DNA from: Actinoplanes cyaneus
GTDB lineage: Bacteria > Actinomycetota > Actinomycetes > Mycobacteriales > Micromonosporaceae
Direction of reading: 5' to 3'
Length of the DNA: 64,000 nucleotides
Assembly: GCF_016862095.1 (NCBI RefSeq)
Contig: NZ_BOMH01000014.1
Location: forward strand, 150,962-214,961
The notes beneath the pieces were generated by a model. It had not been told where the DNA came from. It was given only the letters and a program-made list of their open reading frames with translations, and did no database searches. Below are positions 30,650 to 41,217 of the stretch, piece after piece (position 1 is the first letter of the stretch; every line of letters begins with the position of its first letter). The position numbers were made by a program, and so were the translations under genes.

Positions 30650-30763
30650 CGGGCCCTGTCGCGTGGATCCGGCACCGCGGCGTTGCCGCGTCGGGGCACC
30701 CGGTACACTGGTATACGGAGATGTCCATCGTGGGAGCCTCGGGTCTAGTCTGACTAGTTCATT

Positions 30764-30792
30764 TTGACCTGGGTGCCTGTGGTGGGTACTCT
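30764..30792 (+). promoter_or_regulatory. Promoter of the rpsL-rpsG-fusA-tuf operon
   Basis: TTGACC (30764-30769) and TACTCT (30787-30792) are 17 bases apart, an almost ideal match. The leader to rpsL is about 275 bases and includes hairpins: GTGCCCGGGC-TC-GCCCGGGCAAC (about 30800-30822) and the motif at 30961. A second TACACT at 30704 lacks a properly spaced -35. The rest of the 30650-31074 spacer has no gene. Confidence 0.75.
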
Positions 30793-30960
30793 TTCCCCTC
30801 GTGCCCGGGCTCGCCCGGGCAACTCGTGCGTGCACCCGAATCGGAACGTACGACGGGTATTGCCGCACGACGGGCAGGGTTCGTCGAGAACCCATGTCCT
30901 GACAAAGACAAGATCCGGTGCGCGTGAACTCTTCACGCGTAGCGGGACCGTGAGCCGGAC

Positions 30961-31013
30961 GACACGCCCGACCGCGGGTGCGGGACGCTCCCATCCTGGG
31001 AGAGCCCCGCACA
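30961..31013 (+). promoter_or_regulatory. rpsL leader motif shared with rpsJ and infA regions
   Basis: GACACGCCCGACCGCGGG (30961-30978) occurs almost unchanged in the rpsJ leader (35674) and upstream of infA (49111). Here it lies 114 bases before the rpsL start and is followed by a two-part hairpin: TGCGGG / CCCGCA enclosing CTCCCA / TGGGAG (30979-31011). Its position in a leader and its repetition suggest an RNA control element. Confidence 0.6.
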
Positions 31014-31074
31014 CAGGCAGAACACTCGGTGCGGCCGTAAAACAGGAAACGGCCGAAGGGAGCGGAGAAACCCG

Positions 31075-31449
31075 GTGCCCACGATCCAGCAGCTGGTCCG
31101 CAAGGGCCGCCAGGCGAAGACGACCAAGACGAAGACGCCGGCACTGAAGGGAAGCCCTCAGCGGCGCGGCGTGTGTACCCGCGTGTACACCACCACCCCC
31201 AAGAAGCCGAACTCTGCGCTGCGCAAGGTCGCTCGCGTGAAGCTGAGCAGCCAGATCGAGGTCACGGCGTACATCCCGGGTGTCGGTCACAACCTGCAGG
31301 AGCACTCGATCGTGCTCGTGCGTGGCGGCCGAGTGAAGGACCTTCCCGGCGTCCGCTACAAGATCGTCCGTGGTTCGCTGGACACCCAGGGTGTCCGCAA
31401 CCGCAAGCAGGCCCGCAGCCGTTACGGCGCGAAGAAGGAGAAGAGCTGA
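31075..31449 (+). CDS. rpsL: 30S ribosomal protein S12
   Basis: S12 lies at the decoding centre and affects fidelity. The 124-residue product is complete: [40 protein letters not shown] and [20 protein letters not shown]. The lysines equivalent to E. coli Lys42 and Lys87 (in PKKPNS and GRVKDLPG) are present, so no streptomycin-resistance substitution is visible. GTG start at 31075. First gene of the str operon; rpsG starts 1 base after its stop. Confidence 0.98.
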   Translation: MPTIQQLVRKGRQAKTTKTKTPALKGSPQRRGVCTRVYTTTPKKPNSALRKVARVKLSSQIEVTAYIPGVGHNLQEHSIVLVRGGRVKDLPGVRYKIVRGSLDTQGVRNRKQARSRYGAKKEKS

Positions 31450-31450
31450 C

Positions 31451-31921
31451 ATGCCGCGTAAGGGCCCCGCTCCGCGTCACCCGGTGGTCGCTGACCCGGT
31501 GTACAACTCGCCGCTGGTGACCCAGCTGGTGAACAAGATCCTGATCGGCGGCAAGCGTCAGCTCGCCGAGCGCATCGTGTACGGCGCCCTCGAGGGTGCC
31601 CGCGAGAAGAGCGGCACCGACCCGGTGGTCATCCTCAAGCGTGCGATGGACAACGTGAAGCCGACCCTCGAGGTCCGCAGCCGCCGCGTCGGTGGCGCGA
31701 CCTACCAGGTGCCGGTCGAGGTGCGCACCCCGCGGCAGACCACTCTCGGTCTCCGCTGGCTGGTGCAGTACTCGAAGGCCCGCCGCGAGAAGACCATGAT
31801 CGAGCGGCTGCAGAACGAGCTGCTCGACGCCAGCAACGGCCTCGGTGCCGCTGTCAAGCGTCGCGAGGACACTCACAAGATGGCGGAGTCCAACAAGGCC
31901 TTCGCGCACTACCGCTGGTAA
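31451..31921 (+). CDS. rpsG: 30S ribosomal protein S7
   Basis: S7 nucleates assembly of the 30S head. The 156-residue product has the family signature [20 protein letters not shown] and the C-terminal part [20 protein letters not shown]. The ATG at 31451 directly follows the rpsL TGA, so translation is coupled. An 8-bp perfect hairpin GGCCCGGC / GCCGGGCC (31934-31953) lies between rpsG and fusA. Confidence 0.98.
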   Translation: MPRKGPAPRHPVVADPVYNSPLVTQLVNKILIGGKRQLAERIVYGALEGAREKSGTDPVVILKRAMDNVKPTLEVRSRRVGGATYQVPVEVRTPRQTTLGLRWLVQYSKARREKTMIERLQNELLDASNGLGAAVKRREDTHKMAESNKAFAHYRW

Positions 31922-31999
31922 GACTCTGCTGCGGGCCCGGCAATCGCCGGGCCACGGCAGTCGTACCGGTTCACGAGACGACGACGAAGAAAAGTAGGG

Positions 32000-34102
32000 A
32001 TGGACGTGGCCGCCGCAGACGCGCTCGCCAAGGTTCGCAACATCGGCATCATGGCGCACATCGACGCTGGTAAGACGACGACGACTGAGCGCATCCTGTT
32101 CTACACCGGCATCACGTACAAGATCGGTGAGGTCCACGAGGGCGCCGCCGTCATGGACTGGATGGAGCAGGAGCAGGAACGCGGTATCACCATCACCTCC
32201 GCCGCCACGAAGTGCGAGTGGAAGGGCTACACGATCCAGATCATCGACACGCCCGGCCACGTCGACTTCACGGTCGAGGTCGAGCGGTCGCTGCGTGTGC
32301 TCGACGGCGCGGTCGCGGTGTACGACGGTGTCGCCGGCGTGGAGCCGCAGACGGAGAACGTCTGGCGCCAGGCCGACAAGTACAACGTCCCCCGGATGTG
32401 CTTCGTCAACAAGCTCGACCGGACCGGAGCGGACTTCTTCCGCTGCGTGCAGATGATGATCGACCGGCTCAACGCCACGCCGCTCGTCCTGCAGATCCCG
32501 ATCGGCCTCGAGGGCGACCACATCGGTGTCGTCGACCTGATCAACATGAAGGCGCTCACCTGGCGCGGGGAGACCCAGAAGGGTGAGGACTACGCGATCG
32601 AGGAGATCCCGGCCGACCTGGTCGACTCCGCGAACGAGTGGCGCGAGAAGCTGATCGAGACCCTGGCCGACGTCGACGACGCGGTCATGGAGAAGTACCT
32701 CGAGGGCGAAGAGGTCTCGATCGACGAGATCAAGGCCGCCGTCCGGCGCGCCACGATCGCCAGCAAGGCCAACCCGGTCCTCTGCGGCTCGGCGTTCAAG
32801 AACAAGGGCGTTCAGCCCATGCTCGACGCCGTCGTCGACTACCTGCCGTCGCCGCTGGACATCCCGGCGATCGAGGGCACGGCCACCGACGGCGAGACGC
32901 CGATGCTGCGCAAGCCGTCGAACGACGAGCCTTTCTCCGGCCTGGCCTTCAAGATCCAGACGGACAAGCACCTCGGCAAGCTGACCTACGTCCGGGTCTA
33001 CTCCGGCACGCTCGACTCCGGTTCCCAGGTGGTCAACTCCACCAAGGACCGGAAGGAGCGGATCGGCAAGATCTACCAGATGCACGCGAACAAGCGTGAG
33101 GAGCGCGCCACCGCGCAGGCCGGCGACATCATCGCCGTCCAGGGTCTGAAGCAGACCACCACCGGTGACACGCTCAGCGACCCGGCGAACCCGGTCATCC
33201 TGGAGTCGATGACCTTCCCGGAGCCGGTCATCCAGGTCGCCATCGAGCCGAAGACCAAGTCGGACCAGGAGAAGCTGGGCACCGCGATTCAGCGCCTGGC
33301 CGAGGAGGACCCGACCTTCCGCGTCTTCAACGACGAGGAGACCGGTCAGACGATCATCGCCGGCATGGGCGAGCTCCACCTGGACATCCTGGTGGACCGC
33401 ATGCGCCGCGAGTTCAACGTCGAGGCCAACATCGGCAAGCCCCAGGTGGCGTACCGCGAGACGATCCGCGGCACCGTGGAGAAGCACACGTACGTCCACA
33501 AGAAGCAGACCGGTGGCTCCGGTCAGTACGCGAAGGTCGTCGTCAACGTCGAGCCGCTTCCGCTCGATGCAGACGGCCCCACGTACGAGTTCGTGAACGC
33601 GGTGACCGGTGGTCGCATCCCCAAGGAGTTCATCCCCTCGGTGGACGCGGGCGCGCAGGACTCCCTGCAGTACGGCGTCCTCGCCGGCTACCCGCTGGTC
33701 GGCGTGAAGTTCACGCTGGTCGACGGTCAGTACCACGAGGTCGACTCGTCCGAGATGGCGTTCAAGATCGCCGGCTCGATGGCGATGAAGGAAGTGGCTC
33801 GCAAGGCCGACCCCGCGCTGCTCGAGCCGATGATGTCCGTCGAGGTCACCACGCCCGAGGACAACATGGGCGACGTGATCGGCGACCTCAACTCCCGTCG
33901 TGGCATGATCCAGTCGATGGAGGAGCGTCACGGCGCCCGCGTCGTGAAGGCTCTCGTGCCGCTCTCGGAGATGTTCGGCTACGTCGGCGACCTGCGGTCG
34001 AAGACTGCGGGCCGGGCCAGCTACAGCATGCAGTTCGACTCCTACGCCGAGGTTCCTCAGAACGTGGCGAAGGAGATCATCGCTAAGGCCACCGGCGCCT
34101 GA
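32000..34102 (+). CDS. fusA: Elongation factor G
   Basis: EF-G drives translocation with GTP hydrolysis. The 700-residue product has G-domain motifs [15 protein letters not shown] (G1, residues 18-32), RGITITSAA (G2), DTPGHVDF (G3) and NKLDRTGAD (G4), then domains II-V including the domain IV loop [14 protein letters not shown]. It acts in the cytoplasm on the ribosome. ATG at 32000 follows AAAGTAGGG. It is followed by a long hairpin and tuf. Confidence 0.98.
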   Translation: MDVAAADALAKVRNIGIMAHIDAGKTTTTERILFYTGITYKIGEVHEGAAVMDWMEQEQERGITITSAATKCEWKGYTIQIIDTPGHVDFTVEVERSLRVLDGAVAVYDGVAGVEPQTENVWRQADKYNVPRMCFVNKLDRTGADFFRCVQMMIDRLNATPLVLQIPIGLEGDHIGVVDLINMKALTWRGETQKGEDYAIEEIPADLVDSANEWREKLIETLADVDDAVMEKYLEGEEVSIDEIKAAVRRATIASKANPVLCGSAFKNKGVQPMLDAVVDYLPSPLDIPAIEGTATDGETPMLRKPSNDEPFSGLAFKIQTDKHLGKLTYVRVYSGTLDSGSQVVNSTKDRKERIGKIYQMHANKREERATAQAGDIIAVQGLKQTTTGDTLSDPANPVILESMTFPEPVIQVAIEPKTKSDQEKLGTAIQRLAEEDPTFRVFNDEETGQTIIAGMGELHLDILVDRMRREFNVEANIGKPQVAYRETIRGTVEKHTYVHKKQTGGSGQYAKVVVNVEPLPLDADGPTYEFVNAVTGGRIPKEFIPSVDAGAQDSLQYGVLAGYPLVGVKFTLVDGQYHEVDSSEMAFKIAGSMAMKEVARKADPALLEPMMSVEVTTPEDNMGDVIGDLNSRRGMIQSMEERHGARVVKALVPLSEMFGYVGDLRSKTAGRASYSMQFDSYAEVPQNVAKEIIAKATGA

Positions 34103-34111
34103 TGCGTTGAG

Positions 34112-34142
34112 GCACGTGCGGCCCGTCGAGGGCCGCACGTGC
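34112..34142 (+). other. Hairpin between fusA and tuf
   Basis: A perfect 13-bp stem GCACGTGCGGCCC / GGGCCGCACGTGC with a GTCGA loop. No T-run. It could be a partial terminator, a pause, or an mRNA processing site that lets tuf be expressed separately. Confidence 0.6.
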
Positions 34143-34220
34143 ACGAGCAGTCGACAGAGTCCTGAGCGCCTTATCGGCGTGCCGGGCGAAAAGTAATGAT
34201 CAGTCCACAGGAGGACACCA

Positions 34221-35414
34221 GTGGCGAAGGCGAAGTTCGAGCGGACTAAGCCGCACGTCAACATCGGCACCATTGGTCACATCGACCACGGTAAGACGAC
34301 GCTGACTGCGGCCATCACGAAGGTCCTGCACGACGAGTTCCCGGACCTGAACCCGTACACCCCGTTCGACGAGATCGACAAGGCGCCGGAGGAGAAGGCC
34401 CGCGGCATCACGATCTCGATCGCGCACGTCGAGTACCAGACCGCGGCGCGTCACTACGCGCACGTGGACTGCCCCGGCCACGCCGACTACATCAAGAACA
34501 TGATCACCGGTGCCGCGCAGATGGACGGCGCGATCCTGGTCGTGGCCGCCACCGACGGCCCGATGCCGCAGACCAAGGAGCACGTCCTCCTGGCCCGCCA
34601 GGTCGGCGTTCCGTACATCGTCGTCGCCCTGAACAAGAGCGACATGGTCGAGGACGAGGAGCTCCTGGAGCTCGTCGAGCTCGAGGTCCGCGAGCTGCTC
34701 AGCACCTACGAGTTCCCGGGCGACGACCTGCCGGTCGTTCGCGTGTCGGCGCTCAAGGCGCTCGAGGGCGACCCGGAGTGGACCGGCAAGCTCATGGAGC
34801 TGATGAACGCGGTCGACACCGCGATCCCGCAGCCCGAGCGTGAGACCGAGAAGCCGTTCCTCATGCCGATCGAGGACGTCTTCACGATCACCGGTCGTGG
34901 CACCGTGGTGACCGGTCGCGCCGAGCGCGGCATCCTCAAGCCGAACGAGGAGGTCGAGATCGTCGGTATCCGCGAGAAGTCGACCAAGACCGTTTGCACC
35001 GGCATCGAGATGTTCCGCAAGCTGCTCGACGAGGCCCGCGCGGGTGAGAACGTCGGTCTGCTGCTCCGCGGCATCAAGCGCGAGGACGTCGAGCGCGGCA
35101 TGGTCGTCGTGAAGCCGGGCACCTCTACTCCGCACACGGAGTTCGAGGGCCAGGTCTACATCCTCTCGAAGGAGGAGGGTGGCCGGCACACCCCGTTCTT
35201 CCAGAACTACCGGCCGCAGTTCTACTTCCGCACCACGGACGTCACCGGCGTCGTCACGCTGCCCGAGGGCACCGAGATGGTCATGCCCGGCGACTCCACC
35301 TCCATGTCCGTGAAGCTGATCCAGCCGATCGCCATGGAGCAGGGCCTGAAGTTCGCGATCCGTGAGGGTGGCCGCACCGTCGGCGCCGGAACGGTCACGA
35401 AGATCAACAAGTGA
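34221..35414 (+). CDS. tuf: Elongation factor Tu
   Basis: EF-Tu brings aminoacyl-tRNA to the ribosome. The 397-residue product has G1 GHIDHGKTT (residues 19-27), [14 protein letters not shown] (G2), [13 protein letters not shown] (G3), [10 protein letters not shown] (G4) and SALKALEGD (G5), then the two beta-barrel domains. It is the only tuf in the window. GTG start at 34221 follows AGGAGGA. It ends in a TTCG-loop hairpin and is separated from rpsJ by a 369-base leader. Confidence 0.98.
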   Translation: MAKAKFERTKPHVNIGTIGHIDHGKTTLTAAITKVLHDEFPDLNPYTPFDEIDKAPEEKARGITISIAHVEYQTAARHYAHVDCPGHADYIKNMITGAAQMDGAILVVAATDGPMPQTKEHVLLARQVGVPYIVVALNKSDMVEDEELLELVELEVRELLSTYEFPGDDLPVVRVSALKALEGDPEWTGKLMELMNAVDTAIPQPERETEKPFLMPIEDVFTITGRGTVVTGRAERGILKPNEEVEIVGIREKSTKTVCTGIEMFRKLLDEARAGENVGLLLRGIKREDVERGMVVVKPGTSTPHTEFEGQVYILSKEEGGRHTPFFQNYRPQFYFRTTDVTGVVTLPEGTEMVMPGDSTSMSVKLIQPIAMEQGLKFAIREGGRTVGAGTVTKINK

Positions 35415-35418
35415 TTGA

Positions 35419-35448
35419 TGGTTGTCCATGGTTCGCCGTGGGCAACCA
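35419..35448 (+). terminator. Terminator after tuf
   Basis: A 13-bp stem TGGTTGTCCATGG / CCGTGGGCAACCA (with two G-T pairs) around a TTCG tetraloop. No long T-run. Confidence 0.7.
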
Positions 35449-35465
35449 CTCAATGGTGACCCCGA

Positions 35466-35495
35466 TTAGCAATGCTGCGTTCAATCCGGCATACT
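35466..35495 (+). promoter_or_regulatory. Candidate promoter of the S10 operon
   Basis: TTAGCA (35466-35471) and CATACT (35490-35495) are 18 bases apart, giving a leader of about 280 bases before rpsJ. The leader (to 35783) has no gene and contains the shared motif at 35674. Confidence 0.5.
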
Positions 35496-35673
35496 AGTCA
35501 GGTTGCGTCCGCGCGGGGTGGGTTCCTGACGTGCTCAGGGCCCACCCTCGCCGGGTGTCCGGGTGTGTTTGTTCGCCGCCCGGCGCGCCCCAGATCCCCG
35601 CGATCGCGTTCGTCCCGGCAAGATCAGGGACGGAGGCCGGAAGCTGAGTGCCCAGCACTCTGTGACGAGGCGC

Positions 35674-35725
35674 GACACGCCCGACCGCGGGGGTCGGACA
35701 ACGCAGGATCAACGGTCCTGCGGGC
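35674..35725 (+). promoter_or_regulatory. rpsJ leader motif shared with rpsL and infA regions
   Basis: GACACGCCCGACCGCGGG (35674-35691) is identical to the copy in the rpsL leader and lies 110 bases before rpsJ, against 114 in rpsL. Here CCGACC / GGTCGG makes a hairpin with loop GCGGG (35681-35697), followed by GCAGGA / TCCTGC. This is the likely site of S10-operon control. Confidence 0.6.
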
Positions 35726-35783
35726 ATGTGGGGGCCACCGCCTCCGCACGTAGCGGCATCGAGAGAAGGAAACAGAAGCCACC

Positions 35784-36092
35784 ATGGCGGGACAGAAGAT
35801 CCGCATCCGGCTCAAGGCCTATGACCACGAGGTCGTCGACTCCTCGGCGCGGAAGATCGTCGAGACGGTGACGCGTACCGGGGCGCAGGTCGCGGGCCCG
35901 GTGCCGCTGCCCACGGAGATCAACCGTTTCTGCGTGATCCGTTCGCCGCACAAGTACAAGGACTCGCGCGAGCACTTCGAGATGCGCACGCACAAGCGTC
36001 TGATCGACATCATCGACCCGACTCCGAAGACGGTCGACTCGCTCATGCGCCTCGACCTGCCGGCTGGCGTCGACATCGAGATCAAGCTGTAG
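35784..36092 (+). CDS. rpsJ: 30S ribosomal protein S10 / NusE
   Basis: The 102-residue product is complete ([40 protein letters not shown]). S10 is a 30S head protein and, as NusE, links NusG to the ribosome. ATG at 35784 follows GAGAGAAGGAAAC. First gene of the S10 operon: rpsJ-rplC-rplD-rplW-rplB-rpsS-rplV-rpsC-rplP-rpmC-rpsQ. Confidence 0.98.
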
Positions 36093-36104
36093 GGATCCGG
36101 ACAA

Positions 36105-36755
36105 ATGGACAGGCAAGTTAAGGGGATCCTGGGCGCCAAGCTCGGCATGACCCAGGTCTGGGACAACAACAAGGTCGTCCCGGTGACCGTGGTTCAGGCC
36201 GGCCCGTGCGTCGTGACCCAGGTCCGTACTGACGAGAAGGACGGCTACGCGGCTGTCCAGCTGGCCTACGGCGCTATTGACCCTCGTAAGGTCAACAAGC
36301 CCGAGAGCGGCCACTACGCGAAGGCCGGCGTCTCGCCGCGCCGCCACCTCGTGGAGCTGCGCACGACCGACGCCGGTTCGTACGAGCTCGGCCAGGAGGT
36401 CACCGTCGAGGCGTTCGCCGCGGGTAACGCGATCGACGTCACCGGTAAGACCAAGGGCAAGGGCTACGCCGGCCCGATGAAGCGGCACGGCTTCCACGGT
36501 CTGCGCGCCAGCCACGGTGTCGAGCGCAAGCACCGCTCGCCCGGCTCCATCGGCGCCTGCGCCACCCCGGGTCGCGTCTTCAAGGGCACCCGGATGGCCG
36601 GCCGCATGGGCAGCAAGCGCTACACCGTGCAGAACCTGACGGTGCAGGCGGTCGACGCCGAGCGCAACCTGATCCTGGTCCGCGGCGCTGTGCCCGGCCC
36701 GAAGGGCGCGCTGATCCTGGTCCGTACCGCGGCCAAGAAGGGCGGTGTCAAGTGA
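36105..36755 (+). CDS. rplC: 50S ribosomal protein L3
   Basis: L3, 216 residues, is an early assembly protein that reaches the peptidyl transferase centre. Signatures are [16 protein letters not shown] at the N-terminus and [20 protein letters not shown] with [14 protein letters not shown] in the loop. Its stop overlaps rplD start (GTGA). Confidence 0.98.
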   Translation: MDRQVKGILGAKLGMTQVWDNNKVVPVTVVQAGPCVVTQVRTDEKDGYAAVQLAYGAIDPRKVNKPESGHYAKAGVSPRRHLVELRTTDAGSYELGQEVTVEAFAAGNAIDVTGKTKGKGYAGPMKRHGFHGLRASHGVERKHRSPGSIGACATPGRVFKGTRMAGRMGSKRYTVQNLTVQAVDAERNLILVRGAVPGPKGALILVRTAAKKGGVK

Positions 36756-37399
36756 GCTCGGTCGACATCATCAACGCCGAGGGCACGAAGACCGGCTCGG
36801 TCGACCTGCCCGCCAACGTCTTCGAGGCGCAGGCGAACATCCCGCTGATGCACCAGGTCGTCGTGGCGCAGCTGGCCGCGGCCCGGCAGGGTACGCACAA
36901 GGCGAAGACCCGCGGCGAGGTCGCCGGCGGCGGCAAGAAGCCGTACAAGCAGAAGGGCACCGGCCGCGCCCGTCAGGGCTCGATCCGCGCGCCGCAGTTC
37001 ACCGGTGGTGGCGTCGTGCACGGTCCCGTGCCGCGTGACTACAGCCAGCGGACCCCCAAGAAGATGAAGGCCGCCGCTCTGCGGGGCGCCCTCTCCGACC
37101 GGGCCCGTGACGGCCGCGTGTTCGTCGTCGAGTCCTTCGTCACCGGCGAGACGCCGTCGACCAAGGCCGCCGTCGCCACGCTGCGGAAGGTCGCGCAGAC
37201 CACCAAGGTCCTCGTCGTGCTGGACAGCCAGGACGAGCTGAACTGGATCTCGCTGCGCAACGAGCCGACCGTGCACCTCATCGAGGCCGGCCAGCTGAAC
37301 ACGTACGACGTGCTGGTCGCCGACGAGGTCGTCTTCACCAAGGTCGCGCTCGACGAGTTCCTGAGCGGGTCCGAGAAGTCCGAGGAGGGCGACAAGTGA
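36752..37399 (+). CDS. rplD: 50S ribosomal protein L4
   Basis: L4, 215 residues, lines the exit tunnel and in some bacteria regulates the S10 operon. The tunnel loop [20 protein letters not shown] (about residues 60-80) is intact, so no macrolide-resistance change is obvious. The GTG start overlaps the rplC stop, and its own stop overlaps rplW. Confidence 0.97.
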   Translation: MSSVDIINAEGTKTGSVDLPANVFEAQANIPLMHQVVVAQLAAARQGTHKAKTRGEVAGGGKKPYKQKGTGRARQGSIRAPQFTGGGVVHGPVPRDYSQRTPKKMKAAALRGALSDRARDGRVFVVESFVTGETPSTKAAVATLRKVAQTTKVLVVLDSQDELNWISLRNEPTVHLIEAGQLNTYDVLVADEVVFTKVALDEFLSGSEKSEEGDK

Positions 37400-37698
37400 G
37401 CACGATCGCCGACCCGCGCGACATCATCGTCGCCCCGGTGGTCTCCGAGAAGAGCTACAGCGTTCTCGACCAGAACTGGTACACGTTCACCGTCCACCCG
37501 GACGCGAACAAGACCCAGATCAAGATCGCGATCCAGCAGATCTTCAACGTCCGCGTGCTGACGGTGAACACCGCCAACCGCGAGGGCAAGCGCAAGCGCA
37601 CCAAGACCGGTTTCGGTCAGCGCAAGGCGACGAAGCGCGCGATGGTCAAGCTGGCTGACGGTGACCGCATCGAGGCCTTCGGCGGCCCGGTCAGCTAA
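37396..37698 (+). CDS. rplW: 50S ribosomal protein L23
   Basis: L23, 100 residues, lies at the tunnel exit and docks trigger factor and SRP. Signatures are [19 protein letters not shown] and [22 protein letters not shown] start at 37396 overlaps the rplD stop. Confidence 0.97.
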   Translation: MSTIADPRDIIVAPVVSEKSYSVLDQNWYTFTVHPDANKTQIKIAIQQIFNVRVLTVNTANREGKRKRTKTGFGQRKATKRAMVKLADGDRIEAFGGPVS

Positions 37699-37712
37699 GG
37701 GGTTTGTAAATC

Positions 37713-38552
37713 ATGGCTATCCGTAAGTACAAGCCGACCACGCCGGGCCGTCGCGGCTCCAGCGTCGCCGACTTCGCCGAGATCACCCGGTCCACGCCGG
37801 AGAAGTCTCTGCTGGTTCCGCTGCCCAAGAAGGGTGGTCGCAACGTCCACGGCCGCATCACCACGCGGCACCAGGGCGGCGGCCACAAGCGGCAGTACCG
37901 GCTGATCGACTTCAAGCGCAACGACAAGGACGGCGTGCCGGCCAAGGTCGCTCACATCGAGTACGACCCCAACCGCACCTCGCGCATCGCGCTGCTGCAC
38001 TACGCCGACGGCGAGAAGCGCTACATCCTCGCGCCGAAGGACCTGAAGCAGGGCGACCGCGTCGAGTCGGGCGTGGGCGCGGACATCAAGCCGGGCAACA
38101 ACCTGCCCCTGCGCAACATCCCGGTCGGTACGACGATCCACGGTGTGGAGCTTCGTCCCGGCGGTGGAGCCAAGCTGGCCCGCTCGGCCGGCGTCGGCAT
38201 CCAGCTGCTCGGCCGTGAGGGTGCGTACGCCACGCTGCGTATGCCCTCCGGCGAGATCCGTCGTGTCGACGTCCGTTGCCGGGCGACGGTCGGCGAGATC
38301 GGCAACGCCGAGCAGTCGAACATCAACTGGGGTAAGGCCGGCCGCATGCGCTGGAAGGGCAAGCGCCCGACCGTCCGTGGTGTCGCCATGAACCCCGTCG
38401 ACCACCCGCACGGTGGTGGTGAGGGTAAGACCTCCGGTGGTCGTCACCCGGTCAACCCGGCTGGTAAGCCGGAGGGCCGTACCCGCCGCAAGGGCCAGGA
38501 GAGCGACAAGCTGATCGTTCGCCGCCGCTACGCCACCCGCAAGCGCGGGTAA
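37713..38552 (+). CDS. rplB: 50S ribosomal protein L2
   Basis: L2, 279 residues, is needed for subunit joining and peptidyl transfer. Signatures are [20 protein letters not shown] and the C-terminal [20 protein letters not shown], which carries the conserved histidine. ATG at 37713 after AAGGGG. Confidence 0.98.
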   Translation: MAIRKYKPTTPGRRGSSVADFAEITRSTPEKSLLVPLPKKGGRNVHGRITTRHQGGGHKRQYRLIDFKRNDKDGVPAKVAHIEYDPNRTSRIALLHYADGEKRYILAPKDLKQGDRVESGVGADIKPGNNLPLRNIPVGTTIHGVELRPGGGAKLARSAGVGIQLLGREGAYATLRMPSGEIRRVDVRCRATVGEIGNAEQSNINWGKAGRMRWKGKRPTVRGVAMNPVDHPHGGGEGKTSGGRHPVNPAGKPEGRTRRKGQESDKLIVRRRYATRKRG

Positions 38553-38565
38553 CGGGAGTTAAAAG

Positions 38566-38847
38566 ATGCCTCGCAGCCTGAAGAAGGGCCCGTTCGTCGA
38601 CGACCACCTGCTCAAGAAGGTGGAAGTCCAGAACGAGAAGAACTCGAAGAACGTCATCAAGACCTGGTCGCGGCGTTCGACCATCATCCCCGACATGCTC
38701 GGGCACACGATCGCCGTGCACGACGGGCGCAAGCACGTCCCGGTGTTCGTCACCGAGGCGATGGTCGGGCACAAGCTCGGCGAGTTCGCTCTGACCCGCA
38801 CGTTCAAGGGTCACGAGAAGGACGACCGCAAGAGCCGTCGTCGCTAA
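38566..38847 (+). CDS. rpsS: 30S ribosomal protein S19
   Basis: S19, 93 residues, in the 30S head. Signatures are [20 protein letters not shown] and [20 protein letters not shown]. It follows rplB by 13 bases with ribosome-binding site GGGAG. Confidence 0.98.
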   Translation: MPRSLKKGPFVDDHLLKKVEVQNEKNSKNVIKTWSRRSTIIPDMLGHTIAVHDGRKHVPVFVTEAMVGHKLGEFALTRTFKGHEKDDRKSRRR

Positions 38848-38884
38848 GCAGATTCACGGATTAGAGGATTTAGGAGCTACAGCG

Positions 38885-39343
38885 ATGCCAGCAAAGGGCG
38901 ACGCTCCGGTGCTTCCGGGCGCGCGGGCGGTTGCGCGACACGTGCGCATCTCGCCGAACAAGGCGCGCCGGGTGGTCAACCTCGTCCGCGGTCTGCCCGC
39001 GAAGGAGGCGCTGACCGTCCTGCAGTTCGCGCCGCAGGCCGCCAGCGAGCAGGTCTACAAGGTGCTTGCCAGCGCCGTTGCGAACGCGGAGAACAACGAG
39101 CGGCTCGACCCCGACGCACTCCTCGTGAGCGAGGCGTTCGTCGACGAGGGTCCGACGCTCAAGCGGTTCCGTCCGCGGGCGCAGGGCCGGGCGTACCGGA
39201 TCCGCAAGCGCACGAGTCACATCACTATCGCGGTCGAGGCGGTCCAGACGGCCCGCCCGGCGAAGAAGGCTTCGGCGAAGAAGGCCACTGCGGCCGCTGA
39301 GCCGGCTGCCGCCGAGTCCCAGAGCACGGAGGGTGCCGAGTAA
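38885..39343 (+). CDS. rplV: 50S ribosomal protein L22
   Basis: L22, 152 residues, lines the exit tunnel. The core is [20 protein letters not shown] to [20 protein letters not shown]; a C-terminal low-complexity tail of about 40 residues ([20 protein letters not shown]) extends beyond the usual bacterial length. Its last base overlaps the rpsC ATG. Confidence 0.97.
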   Translation: MPAKGDAPVLPGARAVARHVRISPNKARRVVNLVRGLPAKEALTVLQFAPQAASEQVYKVLASAVANAENNERLDPDALLVSEAFVDEGPTLKRFRPRAQGRAYRIRKRTSHITIAVEAVQTARPAKKASAKKATAAAEPAAAESQSTEGAE

Positions 39344-40194
39344 TGGGTCAGAAGGTTCACCCCACCGGGTTCCGCCTCGGCATCTCCACCGACTGGAAGA
39401 GCCGCTGGTTCGCGGACAAGCTCTACAAGGACTACATCGGCGAGGACGTCAAGATCCGTCGCATGATGTCCAAGGGCCTCGAGCGCGCCGGCATCTCCAA
39501 GGTGGACATCGAGCGGACCCGTGACCGGGTCCGGGTCGACATCCACACCGCCCGGCCGGGCATCGTCATCGGCCGTAAGGGCGCGGAGGCCGACCGGATC
39601 CGCGGCGAGCTCGAGAAGCTCACCGGCAAGCAGGTCCAGCTGAACATCCTCGAGGTCAAGAGCCCCGAGTCGGATGCGCAGCTGGTGGCCCAGGGCGTCG
39701 CTGAGCAGCTGTCCTCCCGGGTCAGCTTCCGCCGCGCGATGCGCAAGGCCATGCAGTCGGCCATGAAGAACCCGATCTGCAAGGGCATCCGGGTGCAGGT
39801 CTCCGGCCGCCTCGGTGGCGCGGAGATGAGCCGCACGGAGTTCTACCGTGAGGGTCGTGTTCCGCTGCACACGCTGCGGGCGAACATCGAGTACGGCTTC
39901 TTCGAGGCGCGTACCACGTTCGGCCGGATCGGCGTGAAGGTCTGGATCTACAAGGGCGACGCTGTTCCCGGCCGTGAGGCCGTGGCCGAGGCGCCGGCGC
40001 GTCCGCGCCGTGACCGCGCCGAGCGTCCCGAGCGTCCGCGCCGTGGTCGTTCCGGTTCGTCCGGCACGACGGCGGGCGGCACCGAGGCGGGTCGCGCTGC
40101 GGCCCAGTCCCGGTCCACCGCGGACGGCGACAACGCGAACGACGCCGCGGTTGCCGCGGCTCCGGCTCCGGCCGAAACGCAGCAGGAGGGCTGA
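39343..40194 (+). CDS. rpsC: 30S ribosomal protein S3
   Basis: S3 lies at the mRNA entry site and has helicase-type function. The 283-residue product has the KH domain ([20 protein letters not shown]) and the C-terminal domain ([20 protein letters not shown]). A C-terminal tail of about 70 residues, Arg/Glu then Ala-rich, extends the usual 210-230 residue length, as in other actinobacteria. Confidence 0.97.
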   Translation: MGQKVHPTGFRLGISTDWKSRWFADKLYKDYIGEDVKIRRMMSKGLERAGISKVDIERTRDRVRVDIHTARPGIVIGRKGAEADRIRGELEKLTGKQVQLNILEVKSPESDAQLVAQGVAEQLSSRVSFRRAMRKAMQSAMKNPICKGIRVQVSGRLGGAEMSRTEFYREGRVPLHTLRANIEYGFFEARTTFGRIGVKVWIYKGDAVPGREAVAEAPARPRRDRAERPERPRRGRSGSSGTTAGGTEAGRAAAQSRSTADGDNANDAAVAAAPAPAETQQEG

Positions 40195-40197
40195 CAC

Positions 40198-40623
40198 ATG
40201 CTGATGCCGCGTAAGCCCCCAAAGGGCTTCCGTAAGCCGCACCACCCGGACCGCCACGGCGCGTCCAAGGGCGGCAACCGGGTCGTCTTCGGCGAGTTCG
40301 GTATCCAGGCGCTCGAGCCGGCGTACGTGACGAACCGGCAGATCGAGTCCGCTCGTATCGCCATGACCCGTCACATCAAGCGTGGCGGTAAGGTCTGGAT
40401 CTCGATCTTCCCGGACCAGGCGCTGACCAAGAAGCCCGCTGAGACCCGCATGGGTTCCGGTAAGGGTTCTCCCGAGTGGTGGGTGGCGAACGTCAAGCCG
40501 GGCCGGATTCTCTTCGAGATGTCCTTCCCGAACGAGACGGTCGCGCGTGAGGCGATGCGCCGCGCGATCCACAAGCTCCCGATGAAGTGCCGCATCGTGA
40601 CGCGCGAAGTGGGTGAAAGCTGA
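40198..40623 (+). CDS. rplP: 50S ribosomal protein L16
   Basis: L16, 141 residues, binds near the A site. Signatures are [20 protein letters not shown] and [20 protein letters not shown]. The ATG at 40198 or 40204 could be used. Overlaps rpmC by TGATG. Confidence 0.97.
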   Translation: MLMPRKPPKGFRKPHHPDRHGASKGGNRVVFGEFGIQALEPAYVTNRQIESARIAMTRHIKRGGKVWISIFPDQALTKKPAETRMGSGKGSPEWWVANVKPGRILFEMSFPNETVAREAMRRAIHKLPMKCRIVTREVGES

Positions 40624-40856
40624 TGGCAGCGGGCGTTAAGGCAGCCGAGCTGCGCGAGAGCTCCGACGAGGAGCTGGTCGCGAAGCTGCGGGAGGCCAAG
40701 GCGGAGCTGTTCAACCTTCGCGTGCAGCGCGCGACCGGGCAGCTCGACAATCACCGTCGACTGCAGGTCGTCCGCAAGGACATCGCGAAGATCTACACGA
40801 TCATGCGTGAGCGCGAGCTGGGGCTCTCGGTTGCGCCGGATGAGGTGAGCGCATGA
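40623..40856 (+). CDS. rpmC: 50S ribosomal protein L29
   Basis: L29, 77 residues, at the tunnel exit next to L23. The core [20 protein letters not shown] and [20 protein letters not shown] is intact. It overlaps rplP and rpsQ. Confidence 0.97.
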   Translation: MAAGVKAAELRESSDEELVAKLREAKAELFNLRVQRATGQLDNHRRLQVVRKDIAKIYTIMRERELGLSVAPDEVSA

Positions 40857-41125
40857 GTGAGAACACTGTCGCGCCGCGCGCCCAGCGCAAGACGCGTGAG
40901 GGTCTCGTGGTCAGCGACAAGATGGACAAGACCGTCGTCGTCGAGGTCGAGGACCGCGTCAAGCACGCGCTGTACGGCAAGGTCATCCGTCGTACCCGCA
41001 AGCTGAAGGTGCACGACGAGCAGAACGCCGCCGGCACCGGCGACCGGGTTTCGATCATGGAGACCCGCCCGCTCTCCGCCACCAAGCGGTGGCGGATCGT
41101 GGAGATCCTCGAAAAGGCCAAGTGA
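40853..41125 (+). CDS. rpsQ: 30S ribosomal protein S17
   Basis: S17, 90 residues, a primary 16S-binding protein. Signatures are [20 protein letters not shown] and [20 protein letters not shown]. It is the last gene of the S10 group; a hairpin follows. Confidence 0.97.
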   Translation: MSENTVAPRAQRKTREGLVVSDKMDKTVVVEVEDRVKHALYGKVIRRTRKLKVHDEQNAAGTGDRVSIMETRPLSATKRWRIVEILEKAK

Positions 41126-41128
41126 GTA

Positions 41129-41156
41129 CGCTGGGCCGGTCACGGCCGGCCCAGCG
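41129..41156 (+). other. Hairpin at the S10/spc operon boundary
   Basis: An 11-bp perfect stem CGCTGGGCCGG / CCGGCCCAGCG with a six-base loop lies just after rpsQ. It marks the boundary between the S10 and spc groups and could be a partial terminator. No clear promoter is visible before rplN. Confidence 0.6.
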
Positions 41157-41217
41157 GACCATCGTTCCGCCAAGCTTCGGTAGGTCACCGGAGAACTGGC
41201 AGACATAGGAGACAGAC

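Noticed and set aside
31075..31449. Possible streptomycin-resistance change in rpsL
   Set aside because: Both key lysines are present.
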